The position numbers and the translations under genes were made by a program. Of a DNA stretch of 64,000 nt, positions 25,105 through 36,354 are shown piece after piece. Positions within the stretch are counted from its first letter, which is position 1. Every line of letters begins with the position of its first letter. This stretch comes from Mesocentrotus franciscanus (taxonomy: Eukaryota > Echinodermata > Echinoidea > Camarodonta > Strongylocentrotidae). The notes beneath the pieces are model-generated. The model had not been told where the DNA came from. It was given only the letters and a program-made list of their open reading frames with translations, and ran no database searches. The DNA lies in NCBI GenBank assembly GCA_037976565.1, contig CP137668.1, positions 28,251,113-28,315,112 of the forward strand. Direction: 5' to 3'.

Positions 25105-28100
25105 TATTCTCTAGCAAGGTGATCTGTATACCTGCTACACGCCAGGGTAGTATTTTAAGCTTGCGGCATTCTTGTTTGTCAGCCTTGGAATGGGGGAGGG
25201 GTGTTGTATGACGGTATCAGTGTCGGCCTCAACCTTGATACGTTCCTTCCCATCAGGCCCGGCATTCATCAACACACATCATCCAATTTGTCAAGTTCAG
25301 TTGTAAATACATGTACACAGGTCCAACCTTATGCATTGTTTAGATGACCAAAAAAAGAATTGCCCACATATAATAATAAAAATAATAGTAATAGAGAATA
25401 TTTATTAATAATATAGAATATATATATATACAGTATGGACCTGGTATACAGGGTTTCTTGTACATTTCAGGTTGTTGTTTAGTACATAGATCTAGTTCTA
25501 AATTGCACGTAGTTATTTTGTATTTCATTTCAACAAGAACTAAACATTTGCCTCATTTGCTCATAAGATTGGAGATTGAGTGTATATGACCCTGTGAAAA
25601 TAATCAATGTAAATTTGTAGCTTTTTAATGCTGAGTTTTAATATGAAGCTTAAAATTAATTTTGTACTAACACATCTAATGTAAACTTGGATATAGTTTC
25701 TTTGGTAGTTCTTTAGAAAGATCTATATTTCAACTGACATATATCTGTAGCTTGTCTCAAATGTTTAGAAGTAGCCGAACTAGATTTAGAACACATCAGT
25801 GTGAGAATGTATGGCTAATTGTGGTCACTACTACAATATTTAAATTTAGATGCTTATCAACCTGAATTCTTTCTTTAGAATGTTTTCTGCATCACACGTA
25901 CATGCATGTGTACATAAACTGTCATTTCCAGTATACACAGCAAAGTGAAGCTGTGGGACTACACGTACACATGTGTGTGTCATTCTCTGTATCAAGTTTA
26001 GTCCTCAGATTCCAGAAAGCGATAAATCAGTTGCAGGTTTAGTGGCTTGAAATATGATGATTTACTATCATGTGTGTGAAGAATTTAGACATGAATAATG
26101 TCAAGAATACCTGGAAATGTGCTCCTAAATGCTCTCTACTTATAATATTTGGGAGAACATCTATATGTGTGCAGTATCATGCATTAGATGAAGACATTTA
26201 ATGGCTTAGTGATACATGTGTAATGTTGAAGTCATATCCATTAACGATGACTCAGTAATGTTACATTTTCACGGTGCAAAGTCATAATTGCACTCACATC
26301 AGTGTTAGATGTGAACGCATTATGGAGAAAAAAAATCGTATCTATAGTCCAATTAGCGATGGCACATCCGATCCTGGCGATTATTAACCAAGTGAGAAAA
26401 TATCATCATTTGAGAGCTGAAAGTCGACCTAAGCTCGTCATGTCTTTCCCTTCTCCATTTCTCCGGACAGTCTCTTGCTCTCCTTGTCTTTATCTCGTCA
26501 TCACGGAGTGGATACATGGGGACATACCCAAACAACATTTGCAGTTATGAAAATAAATGATGAAACAGCTATCGCAATTTTGACACGGCTAGTTTGTTTT
26601 GCTGGGAATTACTCAGATAATTGTAGTTGACATCGCTAATCAAGAATGTTGGTTGTCCTGAAGGGGGCCCCCTGATTTCATATCTCTCACATTATAAACA
26701 TCTATGGCAGGATGGAAAATGATGGAAATTAACTCAAACAGAAACTCTCAAGTTTCCAAATTGAGAAGTAAGATGGAAATGTGTATTTGGTATATGGATT
26801 TGATAAGATGTAGACACAGGAGACACGTTAAAGTGCTTTCTCTTTTGCTTTTGCCCAATAAGGAGATATCTGTGGTCATGTAGTAAAGTGACTGAAGGGC
26901 GGAACTGTATCAGGAGGATTGACTTGTATGTAGTGATGAATATTACAGATTTGAATTAACATAATTATAGGCTTATTCTCATTTAATTCTAACAAGCTGA
27001 GGATAGTTCATTTATCATCCATTCTTGGTTCATGTGAATTCAGTCACAAAAGTGTTACCATTTCCCATTCTGCACTCAATAAGTTGCAAGAACCAATGAA
27101 GACACATCTGTGTAGAGATAATTGCGTGAAGGTTTTTCTTCCTGTAGACATTTGATTTATAATAGGTAAACAGTATAGTTAACAATCTGTTCTATTTCCA
27201 TCTATCTGTATTGATAAGATATGCCACAAATTTTGTGTTACATTGCTCTCTCTCATATGTTATTTTCCTAAGGTGAGGAGGGGGATGGCTATACCACTGA
27301 TACAGTGAGTGGTGTACAATTTTGTCAAATAACGCAGCAATAGGAATGCCCCATTTGAGTCTTTATATCAAGAAATGATTAAATTAAGTCAAAGTTATGC
27401 ATACAAAAGGAACAGAATGTGCTCTAGTTTTCATGGTACCATCTCTATGCACACCAATTTTACTGCCAGCTCTTGCGTAGCAAACCTCCACTTGAGAGGG
27501 CTTCCATGCAACCCTATCGATTCACGTCAAGAACATAGTTGAGAGCAGTTCTTTACCACGAGGCACACTGGCTAAGGTAGCCAGCCAGCCAAGAGTCCAA
27601 CAACATTAGCGGAATGTTACTGAACCTTACCGATAAAGGTTACCGAGCCAAGGTCCGACATTCGATGGGTAAACAAGCACCATCTGGGAGGGGATTTAAC
27701 TTCATTTTCATGTCGCATTGCCAATTTAGAACCATCATTTGCGAGATGGAGGGTAGTTTGGAGTCCCTGTCCTGCTCGCTGACATTAATGTTACAAAGTG
27801 ATGGCCGTACAATGTGTGACAGATTTTTTCCCCCAGCCTGCCATCTCGCTTGCTGATCATAAATATTGGAATGTTGATTAGTCCCGCTCTGATCGGACAG
27901 TGAGCTGAAATCTTGCAATAAAACTGTACAAAAATTAAACATTGTTAATTATTACTAGATAAAAAGATACAGTTTTTTTCACAAGAACTCTACATAGAAT
28001 TTTTACAGAAACAATCAGATTTCTTCAGGCAGTTTTCTTAAGATTCTTTTCTCCCCAGAACTCTTATAAGCTTTTTTTTTCGAGCGAAGGCAGTCCTCTC

Positions 28101-28960
28101 TGATTTTCCTTTATTCACTTCAGGTATTCAATCTGCTGTAATTCACTTCCTTTGGAACTAGTCAATGGACATGTGTGAATGCATTACTGAGTAGAGTGTG
28201 TTATACATGTACACTCCATCTTTCATACTCTATCTTAATCTAATTTTCTATTTACTGAAATCCAATGCTTCTACCACATTCGGCAGATTCCGAAAAATCT
28301 TGATTTCGTATTTTCCAGGAGAAATCTCTTGGTTAAATCCTTCGCAAATGCACATCGAACACGGTGACCAAACTGTACAGAAGCCGTACGTGTGTTCGTG
28401 TGTGGTGTCTAGAGCACATTGTGCACCCGTCATCTTGCATTCTGTGCTCAAAACATATCTTTGTTGAGCAAGAGGCATACTCCAAAAGACAGTTAGAAAT
28501 GAAACGATTCCGACAGCTGTTTAAATGAAATGAAGGACGTTAGATCAGACTCAGTAGGTGCTAAATACTTCTCCCAGTTTCTCTCTTCTAACTCCTGCTC
28601 AGATCTTAGACAGACCAATACCTAAAGGTCATGGTCAGGGTAGATTTGAAAGTCAGGAAGAAAATGGCCCACTTCTTGCTCTCTTTCTTTCTTTCTTTTT
28701 CCCGTTGAAGATTCGTCCAAAGTTCAAAATTCTGATGTTTGCATAATAGGTTTAGTAGGAATAAACACAACATGTTGATGTGTGATAATGTTGAGATTAC
28801 ATACATAAATTATGACTTTCTTTGTCAGTATGTGACCAACTGAAGTGGATCTGCTTGTTTTGCAATCTCACTTCATGTTTTATCAAAATGATCATTGTCT
28901 ATTCAGCTCAAATGTTGCGAATTCCATGAAGTCTGTATCTATCTCTTTGTCTGCCTATCT
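25105..28960. other. Non-coding stretch, a few CpG-bearing patches
   Basis: Contains a short (TA)n run near 25418-25432. The patch 27540-27860 is less AT-rich. It includes GGTAAACAAGC (fork-head-like) and ACATTAATGTTAC words, and open frames on both strands overlap there. This is the appearance of a conserved regulatory element, but conservation cannot be judged here. No gene is supported. Confidence 0.35.
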
Positions 28961-28989
28961 CTTTCTCTCTCTCTCTCTCTCTCCCTACT

Positions 28990-29160
28990 GTGTGTGTGAT
29001 TGGGTTTTTACAGACGTGTATCAATCAGATATGATTATTTACGTCTGGGACCAACGTCACCATCCGAAAGACGTGACTCAGTTTCGAACCTGCGTCCTCG
29101 GCTGAATCAGTTTGTAACTTCCACTGTTAGCTGGATTACAGGCGCACACCACAACGCCTA
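28990..29160 (-). mobile_element. SINE copy A, 7SL-like 5' end
   Basis: Read on the minus strand it begins TAGGCGTTGTGGTGTGCGCC, then TGTAATCCAGCTAACAGTGG. After about 65 bases it has GCAGGTTCGAAACTG, a B-box-like Pol III promoter word, and it ends in AAAAACCCAATCACACACA. Copy B at 30867-31043 is nearly identical in the opposite orientation. Copy A lacks about nine bases relative to B (GTTGGTCCCAG instead of GTTAAAGGTCGGTCCCCAG). The 5' end is strikingly like the Alu domain of 7SL RNA (GGTGGCGCGTGCCTGTAGTC, then CCAGCTA). The high identity of the two copies implies recent activity. The frames crossing it are not genes. Confidence 0.8.
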
Positions 29161-29269
29161 CTGTCTGTCCAACAATCTCTTTATATGTACCGGTACAAAA
29201 AGTCATGTATCTCTCTGTCTGTGTATCTACAATCTTTGTGTGTCTCTCTCCTTCTTCCCTACTTGTCCC

Positions 29270-29296
29270 CCCCCCCCTCTCTCTCTCTCTCTCTCT
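29270..29296 (+). repeat. C9 run followed by (CT)n
   Basis: A run of nine or ten C is followed by about ten CT units, just downstream of SINE copy A. A similar CT run at 28961-28984 lies immediately on its other side, so the SINE sits between two pyrimidine microsatellites. Confidence 0.85.
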
Positions 29297-29299
29297 GTA

Positions 29300-30866
29300 T
29301 GTGTGTCACTTTGACCTTAATTTTCTGCATCTTCGTGTTGGGCTTTTCATCAGTTTCATCCTTTAATTGCTTGCCCCCGTCACCGCTTCACTCAACCCTC
29401 CATCAGGCATGACCATTCATTCCGCCACGTTTGGCCTCGGCGTAATTTGTGTAAGGCATTAGTGTTAATTGTTTAATTTTCGTCACTCGTAATCAAGATG
29501 GAGAGGAAACAAACACGCCAGGGCCATGCATGGAACCAGCATTCTCCATCAGTGTACCTTGACAACTAGCAAAAAAATTATCAGGCTCGCACCTTCCCCA
29601 TTTGTGAAAGCGCTTGCTGTGTGGAGGTCAAGGGTCAGCTATCATTCCACTTCCCTTAATGACAGACGGAGCAGGGCTGCAAGTGCAACAGTTGCGTAAA
29701 TGCTGATTAGGGGGCATGCTTTTTTCTTCTTCTTCTTCTTTCCAAGCTGTTAGGTGCTTAAGTGAACAGGCCTGCATTCTTCGTGATGATGATGATGATG
29801 AGGATATTTGGAGAGGAGAGAAGAGGGAGAGATGGCAAATGGGGATTGAGAAGAGAAGGAAGAATGAAACAAAGAGACAAAGAAGAAGCAATTTCTGAGA
29901 AAGATTTGTGGTCAAGGGTAAATTTAATCATGCTAAGCATTCATCCTCCACAAGTAATCATATGGAAAGGATATAACCCTTTACTATGATATTGTAGAAC
30001 ATCTAACATTGCAAGTAGGAAGTATGTTTTGTTTGCCATATCATAGTCGTATGTTGTACATTATAAATAGGATAAATAATGTATATGTTTTTATATCTAC
30101 AGTATATATACATTATATACATTTTTCACATCCCAGTAGCCGCTAAGTGAGTACTCTGCATGAACATGTACATGCAGGTATATATATTTAAACATGAATT
30201 ATTTATGGTAGACTACATAATGCATGCTGTAAAACAAAAATTTAAGGAAATTGTTCCAATCATGCTTTCTTCTGTAGATGTGAATATAACAAAATCTGTT
30301 TTGATGAAAAGCAAAGCAAATTTTAGAAAGTGCATGAACTGTACCTTGCCTAATGTCAAATAACAGGCAAGCATATCTTATGTATACTGTGAAACATTAT
30401 AATGTGTTTTAAGACTGGTATGTGCAAATCACCGTAAATTTCACTTGGAGATATAAATTTTAAAAGAATGCATTCTCTTTCAAGCTTAATGTAGACAGTG
30501 GTACATTCCCAGTGAGGATATTAAGGAATCCAGAAAATGTCTAATTACATTCATTTTTAAGTCTGTAACTGCAGATATATGGTACATGTGAAGAAAGAGA
30601 GGAAAGGAGAGGGAGGGAGCAAGAAAGAATGAGAGTTATATTTTCCCAAGCCCTGATGACTGTAAAGATAGAGACTAAGCCAAACCATGTGCAACCCTTC
30701 TTCAGCACTCAACAATGCATGCTAGCTGAATGGCTAGTGTTTACTTTCAGCTCTCTCTAAGCACCAAGGTTATGCAATAAGTAGCAGTGTGGTGTTTGCA
30801 TTAGTCTTAGTGAATTCAGACCCCATAAATGCATAAATAGAGGATTTCTATCTATCTACTATTAAC
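29300..30866. other. Non-coding DNA between the two SINE copies
   Basis: Holds a (CTT)n run on the + strand at about 29725-29740, a (GAT)n run at 29785-29802 and a purine-rich stretch to 29900. The patch 29380-29640 is richer in GC. No gene is supported. Confidence 0.4.
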
Positions 30867-31043
30867 TAGGCGTTGTGGCGTGCGCCTGTAATCCAGCTAA
30901 CAGTGGAAGTTCCAAACTGATTCAGCCGAGGACGCAGGTTCGAAACTGAGTCACGTCTTTTGGATGGTGACGTTAAAGGTCGGTCCCCAGACGTAAATAA
31001 TCATATCTGATTGATACACGTCTGTAAAAACCCAATACACACA
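30867..31043 (+). mobile_element. SINE copy B, 7SL-like 5' end
   Basis: A full copy of the same family: TAGGCGTTGTGGCGTGCGCC, TGTAATCCAGCTAACAGTGG, then a B-box-like GCAGGTTCGAAACTGAGTC, then GGTGACGTTAAAGGTCGGTC. The tail is ACACGTCTGTAAAAACCCAA followed by a short (CA)n. It differs from copy A by a handful of substitutions and one short indel. It is inverted relative to copy A and about 1.7 kb away, so the pair could form a long hairpin in a transcript. No target duplication could be defined. Confidence 0.82.
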
Positions 31044-34000
31044 CTCTACAGGGGGTGTACACATTAATATTGTGTTGCTGTGTGTAGCAACTGCAGTCAT
31101 TTTAGACAATGAAAAGTGACGTACATTTAGTAGTCTTAAAGATGCCGCATCGTGTAATGCATTGTACGCTTCTTGGAAAATAATGTGCTATCTATGATCG
31201 CACATACAGTGATCATAATTACACTTACTGTCATTATAAAATGCCTCTTAATTTATTAGCTTTTCCACTTACCGGTACGCATAATGGACTTAGACTTGTA
31301 TGTAATGGATTGACACGTCCTAGTATTATAATTATCCTAACTTTTGCTATACATATTGTTACACCTTGATCACATGTACATTTAAGTATGTGGGACTAAG
31401 TATTAGAACCATCCTAAATATCTACTTTCCACTCACTCCAGAAGGTCTGTATGTTCTAGACTAAGACATGTGTACATGGTAAGGAAATGAACAAGGGTTG
31501 TAAGTAGCTTAAAGTGCAGGCCAAGCAAAGAGGACTCCAAATTGACAAATAACAGTCTATAATGAACTTTGGGGTCTTCTTGTACCAAAAGCAAACCTTT
31601 TTTCCCAATTCTTCCCAATTCTTTTCCTTTTCCCTAACTTTTAAGCCCATAAAATGGGATGATTTCAAGTGCATGTTACAAGTGCCTCTTTATTATCTCT
31701 TCTGTAGGTAAAAATTGGGAGCATTTCTTCTTTTCAGTGTCTCATGAATATTGCTTGAGATTATTGCAGAGAGTTGGAGAGGGAGAATGGGCTCCTTTCT
31801 TATACTGATTTTGAAGATTGGATTAGCACTGTGTTTGCACGTGGAGAAGTGGTGTGCAGTCCCTAAGTAATTGCTTGAGAGAGGGTTGGGAAAATCTGTT
31901 GAAAGTCTGTTGGGGGAAAAAAAGAAGGAAAACAAAACAGTTAGATTATGAATATGAGGGATTGGTTGTATACCATTATCATTGCCAAATATATATCATT
32001 TACACACCTACAAGTATGCCAACAGACTTTGCACATGCTGAAGGTTTTGTTTATGACTCTGTTCTACAATAAAATGGTAGTATGTTGCCTGTTGGTAAGT
32101 TTCATGACAATTTCATGACAAACCTCACTCCACTCACTGGGTATACTGATCATTATAGAAGCAATGCCTTAATAATACAGGAGATAAGTGATTGTAAATT
32201 AATGATGAATAGCTAAGCCATATGATATTAAATTTACTAATTACATTTGTTTCCATTTAATGCAGTATGATTCAGTATTATTGGTGGGAATATGTTGGCA
32301 ATTCACTTTGACATTTTGAAGTCATTATCTCAATGTCACATCATTACCTTGTGGGCAGAAATTTTCATTTTAATATACATTATTATGTGCTATAATTGTC
32401 TATTTTTCATGCGCCATTCCATTTTATTGCAAATCAAACCACTATTAAAATATATGAAATTACTAATGTTTCCCTTTAATAGCATTAGGAATTTACGTAG
32501 TTGTATACATCCAATCTGCACTTAGCAGAGAAAACTTATCTGTCACAAAGTGGGCATCATTTAATACTTCATTTCATTATTTTTCCAGCCCCCAAAAGAC
32601 TTTGATGACAAACTTCCAATTTTCATTGAAGAAATAGAAGTGACCCCAAAGTCCCTTTTGAGGATTGCCAGCTCGTAATCATCTTCATAGAAAAACACCT
32701 TGTTGTGCAAGTTGTAGTAATTGTGGTCTGTAGATCTTTCAGTTCCCATTAATTCATAGAGTCAATAGTTGGTAATAGGTCTTGTGGGAGGGGAGGGGGA
32801 GGCATGAGTGAGGCTGGAATCTGTAAGAGTTGAAGTCCAATAAGTCAAGTGCATTGTAGATTTGTGGAAGCAATAAAAAAAGACCCTTGTCTTGTCAAAC
32901 AAACCATTGTAATAACTATGAGGACCCACTCAAAATCTGCTAGCAATAGTATGCAAACAACTCCATTATCTCTCTTTCTTTCTATCTGTTCAGTTGTCTC
33001 TCTTTCTCCCATTCACCCCATATGTTATTATTCAGCTTCTCTCTTTTTTTCAATTGTTCTGTGTCGGGTTAATTATTCTTTCTCTATATTGAGCGATTTA
33101 TTAATGTTTCATTTTTTTATAGCAGAACTATACTCCATTCCCTCTTTTTGTATGGATCTCTTTCTCTCTATAGAGCTAACAAATTATTTTCTATTTACCC
33201 ATCTCTTTATCACATTGTTGTCCTTTAATATCATTGAAATTCACCATTTGTGTGTAGTATACATGTTCCACATTTGCCAGATTTATCCATCTTGCCATTT
33301 ATACCTTTAATTTCCATATATTAATGTCTGTTTGTCTATTTCTTTTAAAGTCAAACATTTTATATAAATAGAAATTGTGTTCCTTGTACCATGATAGTAC
33401 TTAACCCTGACTATTGACAGATAAACATCTGTGTTGTAGGTGTTAAAAGGTTCATTAGAGTACCTCGGTTGCCATCATGTATGACCCCCTCGCAAACCTG
33501 CTAATATTAGATTTAACCCCCACACTGCCAGGCCAATTCACCATCACACTCACTCATGGAGCGACCACAAATCCCCCTTGCTCAACATGTGCGTGTACCG
33601 AAGCAATCTCGTCTATGTTTTGTCTGCCTTGTCATCCATGTATTAAAGCCATAAATATTTCACAGTTTAACAGTTATGACATGGACTGCTATCTCAGCCA
33701 TTCTAAATGGGGGCCCACAGCCATTCCCCCAAACCATAATTTCTCACCGTAGAGATTTAGGTGTATGTGTAAAGCATGCAGGCATTGCTTGTATAGGGTG
33801 CCGATGTCTGATTCCCATCATGCAATGTTATGGACACATGGGTATTTTACTCTCAATACATAGATTATCGCAATGATTGACTTTCAGATGTATTATTATT
33901 ATTCAAAATACAATGGATTTTTTATTTGAAATGTTCAGCAAAGGGTGCGAGTCCACGCAGAATTTGAAGGACAATATTGAAAATGAAACAGAAAATAGGT

Positions 34001-35895
34001 GCCGAAAATACAGGCAACAATAAAAAAAATTGTAATTCCTCTATTGACAGCAATTAGTGTTATCAAGGAGATACTGTAGTAGGAAGCTATATATGTAGTA
34101 ACTCCTAGGTATTATTCTTCCACTTGAGAGTATCATTAGCATGGAACATCATGCCCTCATGTTTGTAAACTCACATTCATATTCTGTGTATACACTATAC
34201 ATGTTGCTCTTATGAAAACTAGGGGTAGACTATAATGTTCCCTAGACAAATTCAAATGCAGAAACTACCTTAAATATCCCTCAACCTAGATGCGAATGCT
34301 CCTGCTGTCTCATGCCATTGTCCACCACAACCACAAGTAGTACAATATATTGGTGGGCATGTAATATATCTATAGATGTATCCCAAGGTTGAATGAGATT
34401 GATCGAGGTAGGCCCATCCTCTTGACTCTACCTCTCTCTCTCTCTGCCAGAGGAAAGAGAAGGAAAACAATTTGAATGCTTTTTACAAATTATTGGCTTT
34501 GACGTGCACTTAGACCCGAACAGGAGATGGAGGGAAATACTTTTTATGATGCTTTCCTGTATTTCAGCAATGCCTTGCAGTCAGGCTGGGTATGCATATA
34601 TCCAAGGCAGATGAATAATTTGACTCACTGTATTTGCATAGTATCGGGTTGATGCTGCAAGCAATATTGCAAGCTGTAGCATGTATTTCCTTGAAATATA
34701 TTGTCAATGGAGATGTCCGTACTTTTTGTGGAAACTTCTTTGAATTATGCACATTCATATGTGATCCGTATGAATGTATGCTTGTAATTTTTCATGAATG
34801 CATTATAATCTGTGGAGTAATATTATATAGTATGAAACATTTTAATTTATTTAGAGAAATGCAAAAGAATGTTAAAATATTGTTTTCCTCAAATTAAAGT
34901 GATATGGATTAATGGAATGGGGGTGGCTATTTAATTTTATGAAATACGTGCCTGGCAAAAAAATTGTTTTATAAATTTCTGCAAATATCTTTGCACTAAA
35001 TGATTGTAATCAAATACACACCATGCGTTCATTCCGCATAAAGTTAATCAAATCCAGTTTCATTCAAAATTGAGCTGTGCCAACGAAAACCAAACTTTGC
35101 CACCGATCCTGCCCTGAACAAATACAAACCCATAAGACTACCGCATTTAGGGACACAATGAGGACAAAGAGTGTCCTTCAGGAAACATTTTAGGGTGGAT
35201 AAAAGAAATCTTCAGTGCCATGTCATTCAATATTGACTGATTTGTCATGCTACCGATCACTTAGTTGACAGAACGCTTTAAGATACACCTCAAAGAAAAG
35301 TGATATTAACACGAGACTCGTGTCTGCTTGGGGTCCCAGTCCCGTTTATTAACCCCTGGGTGCTAGTCATGTTTTGATGTGTGAATTTGATACTACAGGT
35401 GCATAAGTATTCATTTTGAATTATGATATGAACAGGGAATTGGAATAATAGCTGTTTTCGGATATAAACTCATAGATGTGTAGGATGAGATGTTGAAGTA
35501 CACCTATTTATTTCTAAAAGGCGCATAATTAACTGTCTTAGGAAATAAATAAAAATCATTAGAAGAATCTAGTAATCACCTTGGTGTAAGTACAGACAAG
35601 ATCTTGTTTATTACTCTTTAATGGAAGAAAAGATAGTGGCTTTTCATTTGAATTAATCGTTAGTTAATGTTGTATATTACCATAAATTTACAATGTATAT
35701 CTCATATCTTCTAGACTTCTAAAGACACTTTGATAACTTGGTCTCTGGGTACATTGTAAGAACATTGCAAAAATTTAAATTTAAATTTATTAAAAAAATG
35801 TGGGGTTTTTCTGCAATAGAGAACAATTGTTAAAATGTGAGGGGTCTTTCTAATTTTAGAAGTCATCTGACCACTGTCACTATCTAGCCCAGCTC
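31044..35895. other. Non-coding stretch, nothing recognised
   Basis: AT-rich sequence with CT/CTTT-rich runs near 32970-33070 and 34430-34445 (+). The patch 33470-33870 is less AT-rich and has overlapping frames on the + strand without domains. The interrupted palindrome ACACGAGACTCGTGT occurs near 35313. No gene is supported. Confidence 0.45.
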
Positions 35896-35898
35896 TTA

Positions 35899-36351
35899 GA
35901 GCCCGTTCTCACTCACTTTGAAAGTGGTCTTAGTTAGACCGCTCCAGAGGAACGGGTCTTGAGGAACGGTTTGCGAGGGTTCACACTCCGAGCAGTTTTT
36001 TATGGCTCAAACCGCTCCACGAGTCAAAGTGGTCTTGTTGCTATGGCAGCTCAAGTCAGCGGGTAAATTTTTCGCTGAATACTAAGCGTATGTACCGTAC
36101 TACATGTTTCGCACGGACGTCACTAGCTCACTTCCGCTCAAAGTACGATTCCGTTCACACTCGCACGTTAGAGCGCTCCAAACCGCTCTTAATAAGACCC
36201 GTTCCTCAAGACCACCTCCTGAGGTGGTCTTCTGGAGCGGTCCAGAAGTCCACTTCCTGGACCACTTTGACTGTTCTCACTCACCTAAGAACCGCTCCTG
36301 AGGAACGGGTCTTAGTTAGACCGCTCCAACGAAGTGAATGAGAACGGGGTC
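35899..36351. mobile_element. 453-bp MITE flanked by TTA
   Basis: Ends are GAGCCCGTTCTCACTCACTT and, reversed, GACCCCGTTCTCATTCACTT: 18 of 20 identical. TTA lies directly outside on both sides (35896-35898 and 36352-36354), consistent with a 3-bp target duplication as in PIF/Harbinger-like elements. Subterminal words (GACCGCTCC, GAACGGGTCTT, AAGTGGTC) recur many times in both orientations, giving a largely self-complementary structure. Open frames inside follow from this repetition and show no transposase motif, so the copy is non-autonomous. Confidence 0.82.
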
Positions 36352-36354
36352 TTA

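Noticed and set aside
28990..29160. The B-box-like GGTTCGAAACT as part of a tRNA gene
   Set aside because: No cloverleaf can be drawn around it, and the same unit recurs at 30867-31043, so it is a SINE promoter and not a tRNA.
32849..33310. 153-codon + frame
   Set aside because: Rich in Ser, Phe, Leu and Ile from a T/C-rich stretch. It could be mistaken for a membrane protein, but it has no conserved motif, no charge pattern and no good start context.
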